64,000 nucleotides of DNA from Chryseobacterium foetidum (lineage in GTDB: Bacteria > Bacteroidota > Bacteroidia > Flavobacteriales > Weeksellaceae). The notes beneath the pieces are model-generated. The model worked only from the letters and a program-made list of their open reading frames with translations, made no database searches and was not told the DNA's origin. The position numbers and the translations under genes were made by a program. Where the stretch lies: NCBI RefSeq assembly GCF_025457425.1, contig NZ_JAMXIA010000001.1, positions 3,224,001-3,288,000 on the forward strand, in the 5' to 3' direction. Below, one piece after another: positions 34,340 to 43,357 of this stretch. Every line of letters starts with the position of its first letter. Within the stretch, counting starts at the first letter, position 1.

Positions 34340-37300
34340 ATGAAAAAACTTTTATTGATGTGTATGATGGCTCTCGGAGTAGGTACATCTGCACAGATTC
34401 TTCTTTCGGAAGGATTTGAGGGTACAACACTCCCTCCGGGATGGACATCCTCGGCAACCCCGGCAAGTGCCGCACAAGGGGTCACATTGAGTATGTGGAC
34501 CGGCGGTACTGCCTGTTCCGGGACTAAGATGGCATATCGAAATCTGTACGGCTCTGTAACTTCACATAGTATTGTCTATTCTTCTGTGAATTCCAATGCT
34601 ACCGATCTTGCCTATTCTTTTAAATATGCTGCTAAGGGCTTTAGTACAAGTGGTTCTATTAAGGGTACTGTAATTTGGGAATATTCTGTGGATGGTGGAA
34701 CTACATGGGCTTCTTTGGGTACTCCAGTTGCCCTAGATAGTCCAAATGCATCGCCTGTACCATGTACTACGATCTCGGGCGTTATTCCCGGTGCATCGAT
34801 TCCAGTAGGTGCAGACTTTAAATTCAGACTTACAGGTACTTATACTTCACCAGCAGACTTCTATCTCGGATTTGATGATGTGCAGCTTACTCAGGTTGTT
34901 ACTGCTCCTCCGGGATGCACTACTCTTTCTGCTCCGGCAGCGGGAGCGACAGGTGTTTCTGTGACCCCTTCTTTAAGTTGGGTTTCTGCCGTAGGAGCTA
35001 CACAATACCTTTTGAATATAGGTACGTCGCCTGGCGCTACAGATGTTATCAATGGTCAGAATGTGGGTAACGGAAATTCCTATACTTTGCCTGCTGCAAA
35101 CACACTTAATTATTCTACAACCTATTATGTACGGATAATCCCGACCAATAATCTGGGGAGTAATGCAAACTGTCCGGAAGTCTCTTTCACAACGTTAGCA
35201 GTTCCGTGTCCGTCAGTAAGTGCTCCGTCAAACAATTCCATTAATGTGAGTGTAACACCTACAATTACGTGGACAGCAGTAGCGGGTGCAACCGGATATA
35301 GGCTTTCTGTGGGAACAACGTCGGGAGGAACTGATGTTGTTAATAATGCAGACTTAGGAAATGTTTCAACTTATCTGTTTACATCAAATCTGAATTACAG
35401 TACAGATTATTATTACACTGTAAATTCTTATCAAGGCACTGCGAGTAATTCTGCATCATGTACAGTAAGAAAATTTACAACAAAAGCAATTGATCCTGTA
35501 AATGACAATTGTGCAAATGCTACAACTGTAACTGTAAATCCTAATTTGTCCTGTACAGCAGTAGTTTCTGGAACTACGCTAGGTGGAACAGCTTCAGGTG
35601 TGGCTTTAGGAACATGTACAGGAAGTGCCGATGATGATGTCTGGTATAAGTTCGTAGCAACTTCCACAGCACACTCAATTCAATTGAAAAACGTTGTATC
35701 TGTAGGAAATACTTCATCTACTAGTTTGTATGCACAAGTTTTAAGTGGAAGCTGTGGCTCTTTAACAAGTGTCAGATGTATTACTTCAAACACGAATTAC
35801 AGTTATCTTGGGAGCTTGACGGTTGGCCAAACTTACTATGTAAGAGTATATAATTCCGAAGCTAATACTTCCAGTTCAGTTTATGCTAATACTTTTGATC
35901 TGTGTATTGGGACACTCCCTGCAGCTCCTGCAAATGATGAGTGCTCGGCTGCAGCAAATTTGGTAGTGAATTCTACTTTAAACTGCTCTTCTCCGGTTGC
36001 AGGAACGACTTTACAGGCAACAAGTTCGGGTGTAGCGGTAGGAACATGTACAGGAAATCCTGACGATGATGTTTGGTACAGCTTCACTGCGGTTGGTACT
36101 GATCACACGGTGCTTTTGTCTAATGTGACGTCTGTAGGTTCATCATCGTCTACAAGTTTAAATACTCAAATATTTAGTGGTGTTTGCGGAACATTAACTA
36201 GTATTAAGTGTGGAACTACAAATACAACAGTAGTAAATGGTCTTACGCCAGGAGCTTTGTATTATGTAAGAGTTTATAATTCTAATGCAAATACAGCTAC
36301 TGCTTTGTATGCAAATACATTTAATATCTGTATAGGAACGCCGCCGCCGCCGCCAGCTAACGATAATATTGCTGGAGCTTTCACTTTAACGGTTAACCCA
36401 GATTATGCCTGTGGTACTGTAACGCCGGCAACAACAGAATCTGCAACAGCATCTACACCTGCTCCATCATGTACAGCAGCAGGAGCTAATGATGATGTTT
36501 GGTTCAAGTTTATTGCTACTAATGCTGTTCATAGAGTTAGTTTAGCTAATACTTCAGGTTCGGCAGATATGAATATGGTTGTATATGGAGCAGATGGAAC
36601 AACTGAGCTTACATCTGCTGTGGGAGGTGCATGTGCTAATGTAAGTACTAAGAATTTAACAGGTTTAACAGTAGGTAATACCTATTTTGTAAGAGTTTAT
36701 ACTAATAGTTCTTCATCAACAACTATTTCAAGTTTTACTGTTTGCGTAGGAACGCCACCTCCGGCACCTGTTAATGACAATATTGGTAGTGCAATAAACC
36801 TTGTACCAAGTGCTACAGGAATTTGTTCTTCATCGGTAACTGGAACGACGGTCTCTGCTACACAGAGTGCTGGAGAAACAGCTCCTACCTGTGCAGCAAC
36901 TGCTATAGATGATGATGTGTGGTATAGTTTTGTGGCATCTTCCACGACGCATTTTGTGAATGTAGAATATGCAGACAATGCTACGGTAACGCAAGTGTAT
37001 TCTGGCGCACCTGGGTCATTAACAGCAGTCGCCTGCTATTCGGGAAATTATGGTAATTCTAACCTTCTTCTTAATTCTTTAACCGTTGGAAGTATTTATT
37101 ATGTAAGGATTTATTCTGCATCAACCACATCTTCTACAAATTCAAACTTTAATATTTGTGTTACAACTCCTGTGGTACCAGCAAACGATTTAATAGCAGG
37201 TGCATTACTGTTAAATTCTTGTACCGGAAATGTAATAAGTGGTAACAATGCTGTAGCAACTAATGATACCCTTCCTGCTTCTTCTTGTGGATCAACAACA

Positions 37301-37867
37301 AATTACAATTATAAGGGAGTATGGTTCAAAGTAACTCCTGCGTTATCTGGCGCAGTAACAATTGATGCTTGTGGTAGCAAATTTGATACTTATCTGAGAG
37401 TGTATTCTGATAATGCAGGAACATTAACTTGTGTAAATAATACTTCCGGTGTAGGATATGCTGATTCTGGTTGTGCAGTTACCGTAAATAACGCATCTAA
37501 ACTTACTTTTAATGCGGTAGCAGGAACTACATATTATGCTCTATTATCGTCGTATAGCGACACTAATTTTGGAAATTACTCAATTACAGCGACTCAAGAC
37601 TGTTCATCACTGGCAACCACCGATGTAGCAACTACCAAATTAGATGATATCAAAGCTTATCCAAATCCATTTGCGGATGTATTGACAATCTCTGACGTAA
37701 AAGATGTAAAATCAATCATGATTTCAGATATCTCTGGTAAGATTGTAAGAACAATTACAAAACCTGAATCTACACTTCGTTTAGCTGATCTTAATTCAGG
37801 AATGTATTTAGTGATTCTAAATATGAATGATGGATCAAGACAGACTATCAAAGCAATTAAAAAATAG
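34340..37867 (+). CDS. Large T9SS cargo protein with five repeated domains
   Basis: An 1175-residue secreted protein. The signal peptide is MKKLLLMCMMALGVGTSAQ. Residues ~22-190 form a jelly-roll-like region (LLSEGFEGTTLPPGW, YLGFDDVQL) typical of choice-of-anchor/MAM-like modules. Two fibronectin-III-like domains follow (~193-380). Then come five copies of a ~140-residue module (~385-1095), each opening with a VNDNCANAT-like stretch and carrying DDVWYKF or GVWFKV and TYYVRVY motifs, similar to bacterial PPC-type beta domains. The T9SS type A sorting domain ends it (IKAYPNPFADVLTISDV ... QTIKAIKK). It is probably an adhesin or surface-layer factor; no catalytic residues are seen. Confidence 0.88.
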   Translation: MKKLLLMCMMALGVGTSAQILLSEGFEGTTLPPGWTSSATPASAAQGVTLSMWTGGTACSGTKMAYRNLYGSVTSHSIVYSSVNSNATDLAYSFKYAAKGFSTSGSIKGTVIWEYSVDGGTTWASLGTPVALDSPNASPVPCTTISGVIPGASIPVGADFKFRLTGTYTSPADFYLGFDDVQLTQVVTAPPGCTTLSAPAAGATGVSVTPSLSWVSAVGATQYLLNIGTSPGATDVINGQNVGNGNSYTLPAANTLNYSTTYYVRIIPTNNLGSNANCPEVSFTTLAVPCPSVSAPSNNSINVSVTPTITWTAVAGATGYRLSVGTTSGGTDVVNNADLGNVSTYLFTSNLNYSTDYYYTVNSYQGTASNSASCTVRKFTTKAIDPVNDNCANATTVTVNPNLSCTAVVSGTTLGGTASGVALGTCTGSADDDVWYKFVATSTAHSIQLKNVVSVGNTSSTSLYAQVLSGSCGSLTSVRCITSNTNYSYLGSLTVGQTYYVRVYNSEANTSSSVYANTFDLCIGTLPAAPANDECSAAANLVVNSTLNCSSPVAGTTLQATSSGVAVGTCTGNPDDDVWYSFTAVGTDHTVLLSNVTSVGSSSSTSLNTQIFSGVCGTLTSIKCGTTNTTVVNGLTPGALYYVRVYNSNANTATALYANTFNICIGTPPPPPANDNIAGAFTLTVNPDYACGTVTPATTESATASTPAPSCTAAGANDDVWFKFIATNAVHRVSLANTSGSADMNMVVYGADGTTELTSAVGGACANVSTKNLTGLTVGNTYFVRVYTNSSSSTTISSFTVCVGTPPPAPVNDNIGSAINLVPSATGICSSSVTGTTVSATQSAGETAPTCAATAIDDDVWYSFVASSTTHFVNVEYADNATVTQVYSGAPGSLTAVACYSGNYGNSNLLLNSLTVGSIYYVRIYSASTTSSTNSNFNICVTTPVVPANDLIAGALLLNSCTGNVISGNNAVATNDTLPASSCGSTTNYNYKGVWFKVTPALSGAVTIDACGSKFDTYLRVYSDNAGTLTCVNNTSGVGYADSGCAVTVNNASKLTFNAVAGTTYYALLSSYSDTNFGNYSITATQDCSSLATTDVATTKLDDIKAYPNPFADVLTISDVKDVKSIMISDISGKIVRTITKPESTLRLADLNSGMYLVILNMNDGSRQTIKAIKK

Positions 37868-37890
37868 ACCTTAATAATCTATTTATATTT

Positions 37891-37929
37891 GGGCGGCAAC
37901 TGATTATTCAGTTGCCGCTCTTTTTTTTA
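37891..37929 (+). terminator. Terminator of the five-repeat T9SS gene
   Basis: GCGGCAACTGA and TCAGTTGCCGC flank TTAT, followed by eight T. Confidence 0.9.
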
Positions 37930-38180
37930 CCTAATTAAAAAGATTAAAAATATCATAGTTGTTAAAAAACACTTTCATGTTTAGATATTTTTGAAGCCTA
38001 GAGGGTGGTTCTTTCCATAACAGATAAATTGCAGAAAGCGCCATGAATAAAGGCTCTTGATTTTAAATGATGTGAAATTTATTCCTGTATGATGAATTAT
38101 TTGTTAAATTAATTGATGTTTTATTAATTATTAGTTAATATTTTATTATATTTAAGTTCAAATTTTTTAATTTAATAAGT
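37930..38180. other. Gene-free leader region of the second T9SS gene
   Basis: No ORF or repeat seen. A perfect TATTTTTG box at 37,986-37,993 is 187 bases before the ATG. An imperfect box TATATTTA (38,147-38,154) lies close to it. Confidence 0.4.
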
Positions 38181-40490
38181 ATGAAGAAAATTCTATTAGC
38201 ATGCCATTTACTGCTAGGTGCAGTACTTTTGGCTCAAGTCTCTTACACGCAGGATTGGACAGCCACAGGACTTAACAGCTGGACTGGTGTTTCCGGTGGT
38301 GGATCTTTCTCAAGAATTACCAATGCTGCTCAGATATGTGGAACAACCGCAGGAACTATCCGTAGTGAGCAATATTACGGCACTACTGGACAATTCACTT
38401 CGCCTGCTTTGACAGGTAACAATGAAGGAATGATTACGATGGCTTTTGACTATAAAATTACAGACTATTACGCTCCCACTACCGGGGCAACAAGCGGTAC
38501 TGTTGGTATGATAAAAGTTGAATACGCATCGTCAGCTACCGGACCGTGGGTTACTGCACATACTATTGATAGCTCAAACCATGTAGTAGCGGGAACATGT
38601 GCAACGAAGACTGTTACATTTAACCCGTCTGCAGGAGACTTGTTTGTTCGGTTTAATATTACTTCAGCATCGAGTGCCGATGTTTATTATTACTTCGATA
38701 ATGTAGCTATTTCTCAAGGTGCTGCTCCTACTTGTTCTGCACCATCTAATGTTGTTGCTTCCGGTGTAACTCTGAATTCTGCAAATATTGCATGGACTGC
38801 TCCTGCGTCTGTTCCTGCATCGGGTTACGAATATTATCTTTCAACTTCATCCACAAGCCCTGTGGCTACAACTCCTGCCACAAATACAAGCGCTACGAAT
38901 TCTCTCCCTTTATCAGGATTACCTGCTAATACTACTCATTATCTGTGGGTGCGTTCAGTATGCAGTACAACTGATAAAAGTGCGTGGACAACCGCTGCCA
39001 CATTTACAACACCTTGTGTTTCGGTTGGAATTCCTTATAACTTGGATTTTAGCACTGTTACAGTTCCGGCACTACCTGACTGTACGATGACTGTAAATGA
39101 TGGATCAGGAAACGTATGGACTACTTACAATCTTAACTCGGGAGGTTTTGATGGCAATGTGTTAAATTACATTTATAATGGAGCAAATGCTGCAAATACA
39201 TGGTTTTACACTGACGGAATAAATTTGACGGCCGGTACAAACTACAGAATTAAATATAAATATGGAAATGCAAGTGGAGCAACCTATCCTGAAAAACTGA
39301 AAGTAGCATACGGTACCGATCGGGCAAGTTCTGCTATGAACACAGTCTTGGCAAATTATCCAAATGTAGTTAATACAACAGCTAATAGTGTGTTTGTTGA
39401 TTTTACACCACCTTCAACAGGCGTGTATTACTTTGGGTTTCAAGCTTATTCTAATGCGGATATGAACAGGTTGTATGTAGATGATATTAATGTGGATCTT
39501 GCTCCCACATGTGGCGAGCCTTCTGCAGTAACAGCATCAGCTGTTACGACTAATTCTGCTACTGTTGGATGGGCGGCGCCTCCTACGGTGCCTGCAAACG
39601 GATACGAAATATATTACAGTAATTCAAATACACCTCCAACGTCAAGTACTACAGCTACTTTAACAGGGATTACTGGTAATTCTCAAACTCTAACTCCATT
39701 GGCAGAAGGTACTCAGTATTTTGTATGGTTGCGTTCTGTATGTTCTACGACTGAGAACAGCGCTTGGACCACAATGACCACTTTTACAACTCTCTTTACG
39801 CCACCGACAAATGATAATTGTTCTGCTCCAACACTACTTACGGCTGGATCATCATTTGATCAAAATCCGTTTACCGGAACTACAGTTGGTGCTACCACAA
39901 CTACAGATGCAACAGCAACACATACTTGTCAGCCAACCGCATACAAAGAAACATGGTATACTGTAACTGTTCCTGCAGGCGGAAATCTTACTATTGAGAC
40001 AAAATCTGCAACTGGCTCTCTTGTTACAGATACTGTGTTAGGAGTGTACACAGGTTCTTGTGGAAATCTTGTACAGGTAGGATGTGATGACGATACATCT
40101 GATGATGGTAATTTCTCTAAAGTTGTTCTTACTGGGCAGACGCCTGGAACGGTCCTGTTGATAAGTGTTTGGAACTACTCAAATAGCACTAATGGTACTT
40201 ACAGAGTCTCGGCGTACGACGCTTTAGATCCTACTTTGGCAACTTCTGAAGTAAAATCTAATCAGGATTTAATTAAAGCATATCCAAATCCTTTCACCGA
40301 CGTGCTTACAATCTCAGATGTGAAAAATGTGAAATCTATTGTAATTACAGATATGGCTGGAAAAACAGTCAGAACATTTAACAAAGCAGAATCTACACTT
40401 TATTTAAATGACCTCAATGCAGGAATGTATTTTGTGATTTTAAATATGAATGATGGTTCTAAACAGACGATCAAAGCTATAAAACGCTAA
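38181..40490 (+). CDS. T9SS cargo protein with fibronectin-III domains
   Basis: A 769-residue secreted protein. The signal peptide is MKKILLACHLLLGAVLLAQ. A beta-sandwich region (~22-180) is followed by fibronectin-III domain 1 (~183-275; APSNVVASGVTLNSANIAW), a second beta-sandwich (~280-440; YYFGFQAYSNADMNRLYVDDI), fibronectin-III domain 2 (~443-535), a PPC-like module (~540-680), and the T9SS type A sorting domain. The sorting domain is almost identical to that of the preceding gene (DVLTISDVKNVKSI, NMNDGSKQTIKAIK). It is likely a product of tail duplication or gene conversion in this cluster. Confidence 0.88.
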   Translation: MKKILLACHLLLGAVLLAQVSYTQDWTATGLNSWTGVSGGGSFSRITNAAQICGTTAGTIRSEQYYGTTGQFTSPALTGNNEGMITMAFDYKITDYYAPTTGATSGTVGMIKVEYASSATGPWVTAHTIDSSNHVVAGTCATKTVTFNPSAGDLFVRFNITSASSADVYYYFDNVAISQGAAPTCSAPSNVVASGVTLNSANIAWTAPASVPASGYEYYLSTSSTSPVATTPATNTSATNSLPLSGLPANTTHYLWVRSVCSTTDKSAWTTAATFTTPCVSVGIPYNLDFSTVTVPALPDCTMTVNDGSGNVWTTYNLNSGGFDGNVLNYIYNGANAANTWFYTDGINLTAGTNYRIKYKYGNASGATYPEKLKVAYGTDRASSAMNTVLANYPNVVNTTANSVFVDFTPPSTGVYYFGFQAYSNADMNRLYVDDINVDLAPTCGEPSAVTASAVTTNSATVGWAAPPTVPANGYEIYYSNSNTPPTSSTTATLTGITGNSQTLTPLAEGTQYFVWLRSVCSTTENSAWTTMTTFTTLFTPPTNDNCSAPTLLTAGSSFDQNPFTGTTVGATTTTDATATHTCQPTAYKETWYTVTVPAGGNLTIETKSATGSLVTDTVLGVYTGSCGNLVQVGCDDDTSDDGNFSKVVLTGQTPGTVLLISVWNYSNSTNGTYRVSAYDALDPTLATSEVKSNQDLIKAYPNPFTDVLTISDVKNVKSIVITDMAGKTVRTFNKAESTLYLNDLNAGMYFVILNMNDGSKQTIKAIKR

Positions 40491-40512
40491 TTAGCTTTTT
40501 TATGGATTATGT

Positions 40513-40548
40513 AAGCCGGCAGTTTTATTACTGTCGGCTTTTTTTTAA
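40513..40548 (+). terminator. Terminator of the second T9SS gene
   Basis: AAGCCGGCAG and CTGTCGGCTT (one G-U pair) flank an 8-base loop, followed by T-run. Confidence 0.85.
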
Positions 40549-40587
40549 ATTTAGTTAACATAATTGTTTTTATGTTTGAACTTTTTA

Positions 40588-40595
40588 TAAATTTG
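40588..40595 (+). promoter_or_regulatory. -7 promoter box of the GEVED T9SS gene
   Basis: TAAATTTG is a perfect TAnnTTTG, 24 bases before the ATG at 40,620. A one-mismatch copy (CATATTTG) is at 40,600-40,607. Confidence 0.55.
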
Positions 40596-40619
40596 TACAC
40601 ATATTTGTAAATATTCAAC

Positions 40620-42197
40620 ATGTATAAACATTTATTATTGATTTTATTGTTTTTAAGCTTTCGTTTTGTTGCTCAAACATACTGTGTACCACAGTTTTCT
40701 GATGGGTGCGATAATGGTGATCAAATCGTCAGCTTCTCAATTCCTGCCGTTTCATTTTCTCATGCGGATACGGGATGCTCGCAAAACAGTTTTGGTAATT
40801 TTACTTCACAGATTATCAGTTTGAATGCCGGAGTAAACTATAATTTCAGCATTACCCATGGTTTCAGTGATCAGAATATAAAAATCTGGATTGATTTTAA
40901 TAATGACGGAGTTTTTACAGATGCTGCGCCAGAGTTGGTGGCTTCAGGAGTGAGTACCGCAGTCGCTAATGAAGAAATTACTTCGGGTACAATTAATATT
41001 CCGGTAAACATACCTTCAGGAAATTACAGGATGCGTGTAGCAGACAGGTTTGACGCTCCTCCGATTCCGTGTAATATCGATGGTTATGGGGAAGCTCATG
41101 ATTATACTGTTGCAGTTTCGGCGGCTCCTCTTTGTCTTGCACCATCTAATCTCACGCTGTCAAATATTACTGCAACTTCTGCACTTCTATCCTGGAGCAT
41201 TTCATTAAGCACACCATTGTTAGGTTACGAATATTATCTTTCTACAAATCCTGCATTGCCGGCACCGTCAGTACAGGCAGCAGGAAGCTCTTTGACGCTC
41301 AGTACTTCAATAATATTGGTGCCATCCACAACCTATTACGTGTGGGTAAGATCAGTTTGTACACCAACGAACAAAAGTGCATGGTCGGCTTCTGCGTCAT
41401 TTACAAGTTTGTGTGCTGCAATCACGCCCACCTATAGCAATACTTTCACTGTTTTTCCGGGGAATTGCTGGCAACAGGTGTCGGGTGGAACTTTATCTTC
41501 CGGCTCAACAGGTAACAACATCTATTGGCTTGAGGATGGATTTCTAAATGTAAATTATACAGGTGCAGCAAGAATAAATTTATTTGATCAGAACAGAGCC
41601 GGTTGGTTGAAATCTCCCTTTTTTAACTTGTCTTCAGGTAACTATAGAGTAAAATTTGATTATGGTCTTACGGCTTTTAATCAGACCACACCTTCAGCAA
41701 TGGGTTCAGATGATATCATCCATTTTGCAATATCAAATGATGGCGGAGTTACATGGATACCGTTGCAGACGTGGACGGCGGGTAACAGTCCATCTAATAC
41801 CGGAAGTCAGTTTTCGCTCAATCTTAATTCATACAATTCTGCCAATACGGTTTTTGCATTTTATGCGTCGGATGGAGCGGTAACAGATTCTGAGGATTAT
41901 GATTTTTTTGTTGATAACTTTACTGTTGAATCTATTGGAAGCTTGGCAACAGCCGAAAATCTGAATATCATTAATGAAATTCAGATTTATCCAAACCCTT
42001 TTACAGAAGTTTTAAATATTAAAAACTTTGATGAGGTTAAGTCGGTTTTTGTAACAGATTTTAATGCTAAAACAGTTAAAAGATTTGAAAATTTCAGTTC
42101 AAATTTAAATCTCAGCGAGCTTTCCTCCGGCGCCTATCTTTTAGTATTAAAATTAAAAGACGGAACGCAACAGACGAAGAAAATAATTAAAAAGTAA
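40620..42197 (+). CDS. T9SS cargo protein with GEVED and fibronectin-III domains
   Basis: A 525-residue secreted protein. The signal peptide is MYKHLLLILLFLSFRFVAQ. A GEVED domain covers ~70-170, with IKIWIDFNNDGVF, SGTINIPVNIPSGNYRMRV and YGEAHDYTV. A fibronectin-III domain (~173-265) and a MAM/jelly-roll-like domain (~270-435) follow, then the T9SS type A sorting domain (IQIYPNPFTEVLNIKNF, LSSGAYLLVLKLKDG). These modules are common in flavobacterial surface proteins. No enzymatic motif is visible. It is third in a row of T9SS cargo genes, each with its own terminator. Confidence 0.88.
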   Translation: MYKHLLLILLFLSFRFVAQTYCVPQFSDGCDNGDQIVSFSIPAVSFSHADTGCSQNSFGNFTSQIISLNAGVNYNFSITHGFSDQNIKIWIDFNNDGVFTDAAPELVASGVSTAVANEEITSGTINIPVNIPSGNYRMRVADRFDAPPIPCNIDGYGEAHDYTVAVSAAPLCLAPSNLTLSNITATSALLSWSISLSTPLLGYEYYLSTNPALPAPSVQAAGSSLTLSTSIILVPSTTYYVWVRSVCTPTNKSAWSASASFTSLCAAITPTYSNTFTVFPGNCWQQVSGGTLSSGSTGNNIYWLEDGFLNVNYTGAARINLFDQNRAGWLKSPFFNLSSGNYRVKFDYGLTAFNQTTPSAMGSDDIIHFAISNDGGVTWIPLQTWTAGNSPSNTGSQFSLNLNSYNSANTVFAFYASDGAVTDSEDYDFFVDNFTVESIGSLATAENLNIINEIQIYPNPFTEVLNIKNFDEVKSVFVTDFNAKTVKRFENFSSNLNLSELSSGAYLLVLKLKDGTQQTKKIIKK

Positions 42198-42208
42198 TTT
42201 TATTAAAA

Positions 42209-42241
42209 AAAACAGGTGACTGTAAAAAAGTCACTTGTTTT
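42209..42241. terminator. Terminator between convergent genes
   Basis: AAAACAGGTGACT (42,209-42,221) and AGTCACTTGTTTT (42,229-42,241) pair with one wobble. T- and A-rich flanks allow use on both strands. Confidence 0.8.
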
Positions 42242-42268
42242 CTATTTGAGATTTTAGTTTAGAAATTA

Positions 42269-42424
42269 TTAAGGTTTCACTGGCTGAAGTTCTCCTGTAT
42301 TCATACCGTCAAAAACTGTCGGGAAAAACATGACGAAAATAAAATAAAGAATAATCATTAGAACAACGAGTCCTATCAGGCTTATTACAAGTGCGTTGGG
42401 TTTGTTTTTTTGTTTTGGTTCCAT
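42269..42424 (-). CDS. 51-residue single-pass membrane protein
   Basis: A short frame from ATG 42,424 to TAA 42,269 encodes 51 residues: a basic N-terminus (MEPKQKNKPNALV), one strongly hydrophobic helix (about 11-34, ISLIGLVVLMIILYFIFVMFF) and a polar C-terminus (MNTGELQPVKP). The positive-inside rule predicts an N-in, C-out topology. It begins 43 bases after the stop of the potassium-channel gene on the same strand and ends just before a shared terminator, so it fits as the last gene of that transcript. No homolog recognised; it might be a channel-associated small protein, but that is inference. Confidence 0.65.
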   Translation of the reverse strand: MEPKQKNKPNALVISLIGLVVLMIILYFIFVMFFPTVFDGMNTGELQPVKP

Positions 42425-42467
42425 GATGTTAAGCGTTAAAGGGTGATTTAATAGTTTATAATAAATC

Positions 42468-43301
42468 CTATGCTAATTTCTTGCCACACTGCTTGCAGTA
42501 TCGGGCATCATCATCAATATCTTCATTTCCGCATCTTTCACATACCAGTTCCAGATTTTGTCTTTTGTTTCTCATTTCCGCAGTCACAATTCCCGTTGGA
42601 ACTGCGATAATTGAATAACCTGCAAGCATTAGAATTACTGCGAAAAATTTTCCCGTCGGCGTAATAGGGGAGACATCGCCGTAACCCACTGTTGTCACGG
42701 TTACTACTGCCCAGTAGATAGACTGCGGGATCGTTTCAAAGCCAGGTCTTCCGCCTTCCACCATAAACATCATCGAACCCACGATGACCGAGAAAATAAT
42801 CAGAAATAAAAGGAAAATGTAAATCTTTCTTGAACTGTTTCGTAGAGCCCTTACAATCACAGAGCCGTCATTCATGAAATCCAGAAGGTTGAAAACCCTG
42901 AAAACACGGAGCATTCTCAGCATCCTGAAAATGAGAAAATATTTTGTAACCGGAAAGAAAAAGCTCAGAAAGAAAGGTACCAGCGACAGAAAATCAATTA
43001 TTCCGAAGAAACTGAAAATGTAGCACTTTTTGTTTTTTATTACCGCAATACGCAAAATATACTCAATTGTAAAAAAAATTGAAATGATCCACTCAGCGAT
43101 GATGAATGTAGTGTGAAACTTTTTATCAAGCTTCGGAACACTTTCCATCATAATGATAAATGTACTCCCAAGAATAAGAGCGAGGAGAATGATGTCAAAA
43201 AGTTTTCCGAGCCTTGTATCTGCACGGTTAATGATTCGAAACAAAAATCTCTTCCAAAGTGAATCTCCAGGAACGAGATTGTGCTCTTTTTCCATTGTCA
43301 T
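42468..43301 (-). CDS. Voltage-gated-type potassium channel with zinc ribbon
   Basis: A 277-residue six-helix ion channel of the voltage-gated ion channel superfamily. Helix S4 has spaced arginines (FRMLRMLRVFRVFNLL), and the pore carries the K+ selectivity filter TVTTVGYGDVSPI. After S6 the short cytoplasmic tail ends in a zinc ribbon with two CxxC pairs (CERCGNE and CKQCGKK). The start is taken as ATG 43,301: a perfect -7 box ends nine bases upstream, and longer in-frame readings (to 43,382) would run through the promoter and overlap the divergent gene. ATG 43,295 is equally possible. Confidence 0.92.
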   Translation of the reverse strand: MTMEKEHNLVPGDSLWKRFLFRIINRADTRLGKLFDIILLALILGSTFIIMMESVPKLDKKFHTTFIIAEWIISIFFTIEYILRIAVIKNKKCYIFSFFGIIDFLSLVPFFLSFFFPVTKYFLIFRMLRMLRVFRVFNLLDFMNDGSVIVRALRNSSRKIYIFLLFLIIFSVIVGSMMFMVEGGRPGFETIPQSIYWAVVTVTTVGYGDVSPITPTGKFFAVILMLAGYSIIAVPTGIVTAEMRNKRQNLELVCERCGNEDIDDDARYCKQCGKKLA

Positions 43302-43309
43302 GTTTTTTA

Positions 43310-43317
43310 CAAAGTTA
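43310..43317 (-). promoter_or_regulatory. -7 promoter box of the channel gene
   Basis: TAACTTTG on the minus strand ends eight bases before ATG 43,301, so the leader is very short or absent. Confidence 0.65.
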
Positions 43318-43357
43318 TAAATATTCGTTATTTTCGTAGTCAAACTTACAGAATAAA

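Noticed and set aside
34340..42197. Toxin, polymorphic antigen or phage tail region
   Set aside because: The proteins have Sec signal peptides and T9SS sorting tails with ordinary PPC, fibronectin-III and GEVED modules; there are no immunity or phage genes nearby.
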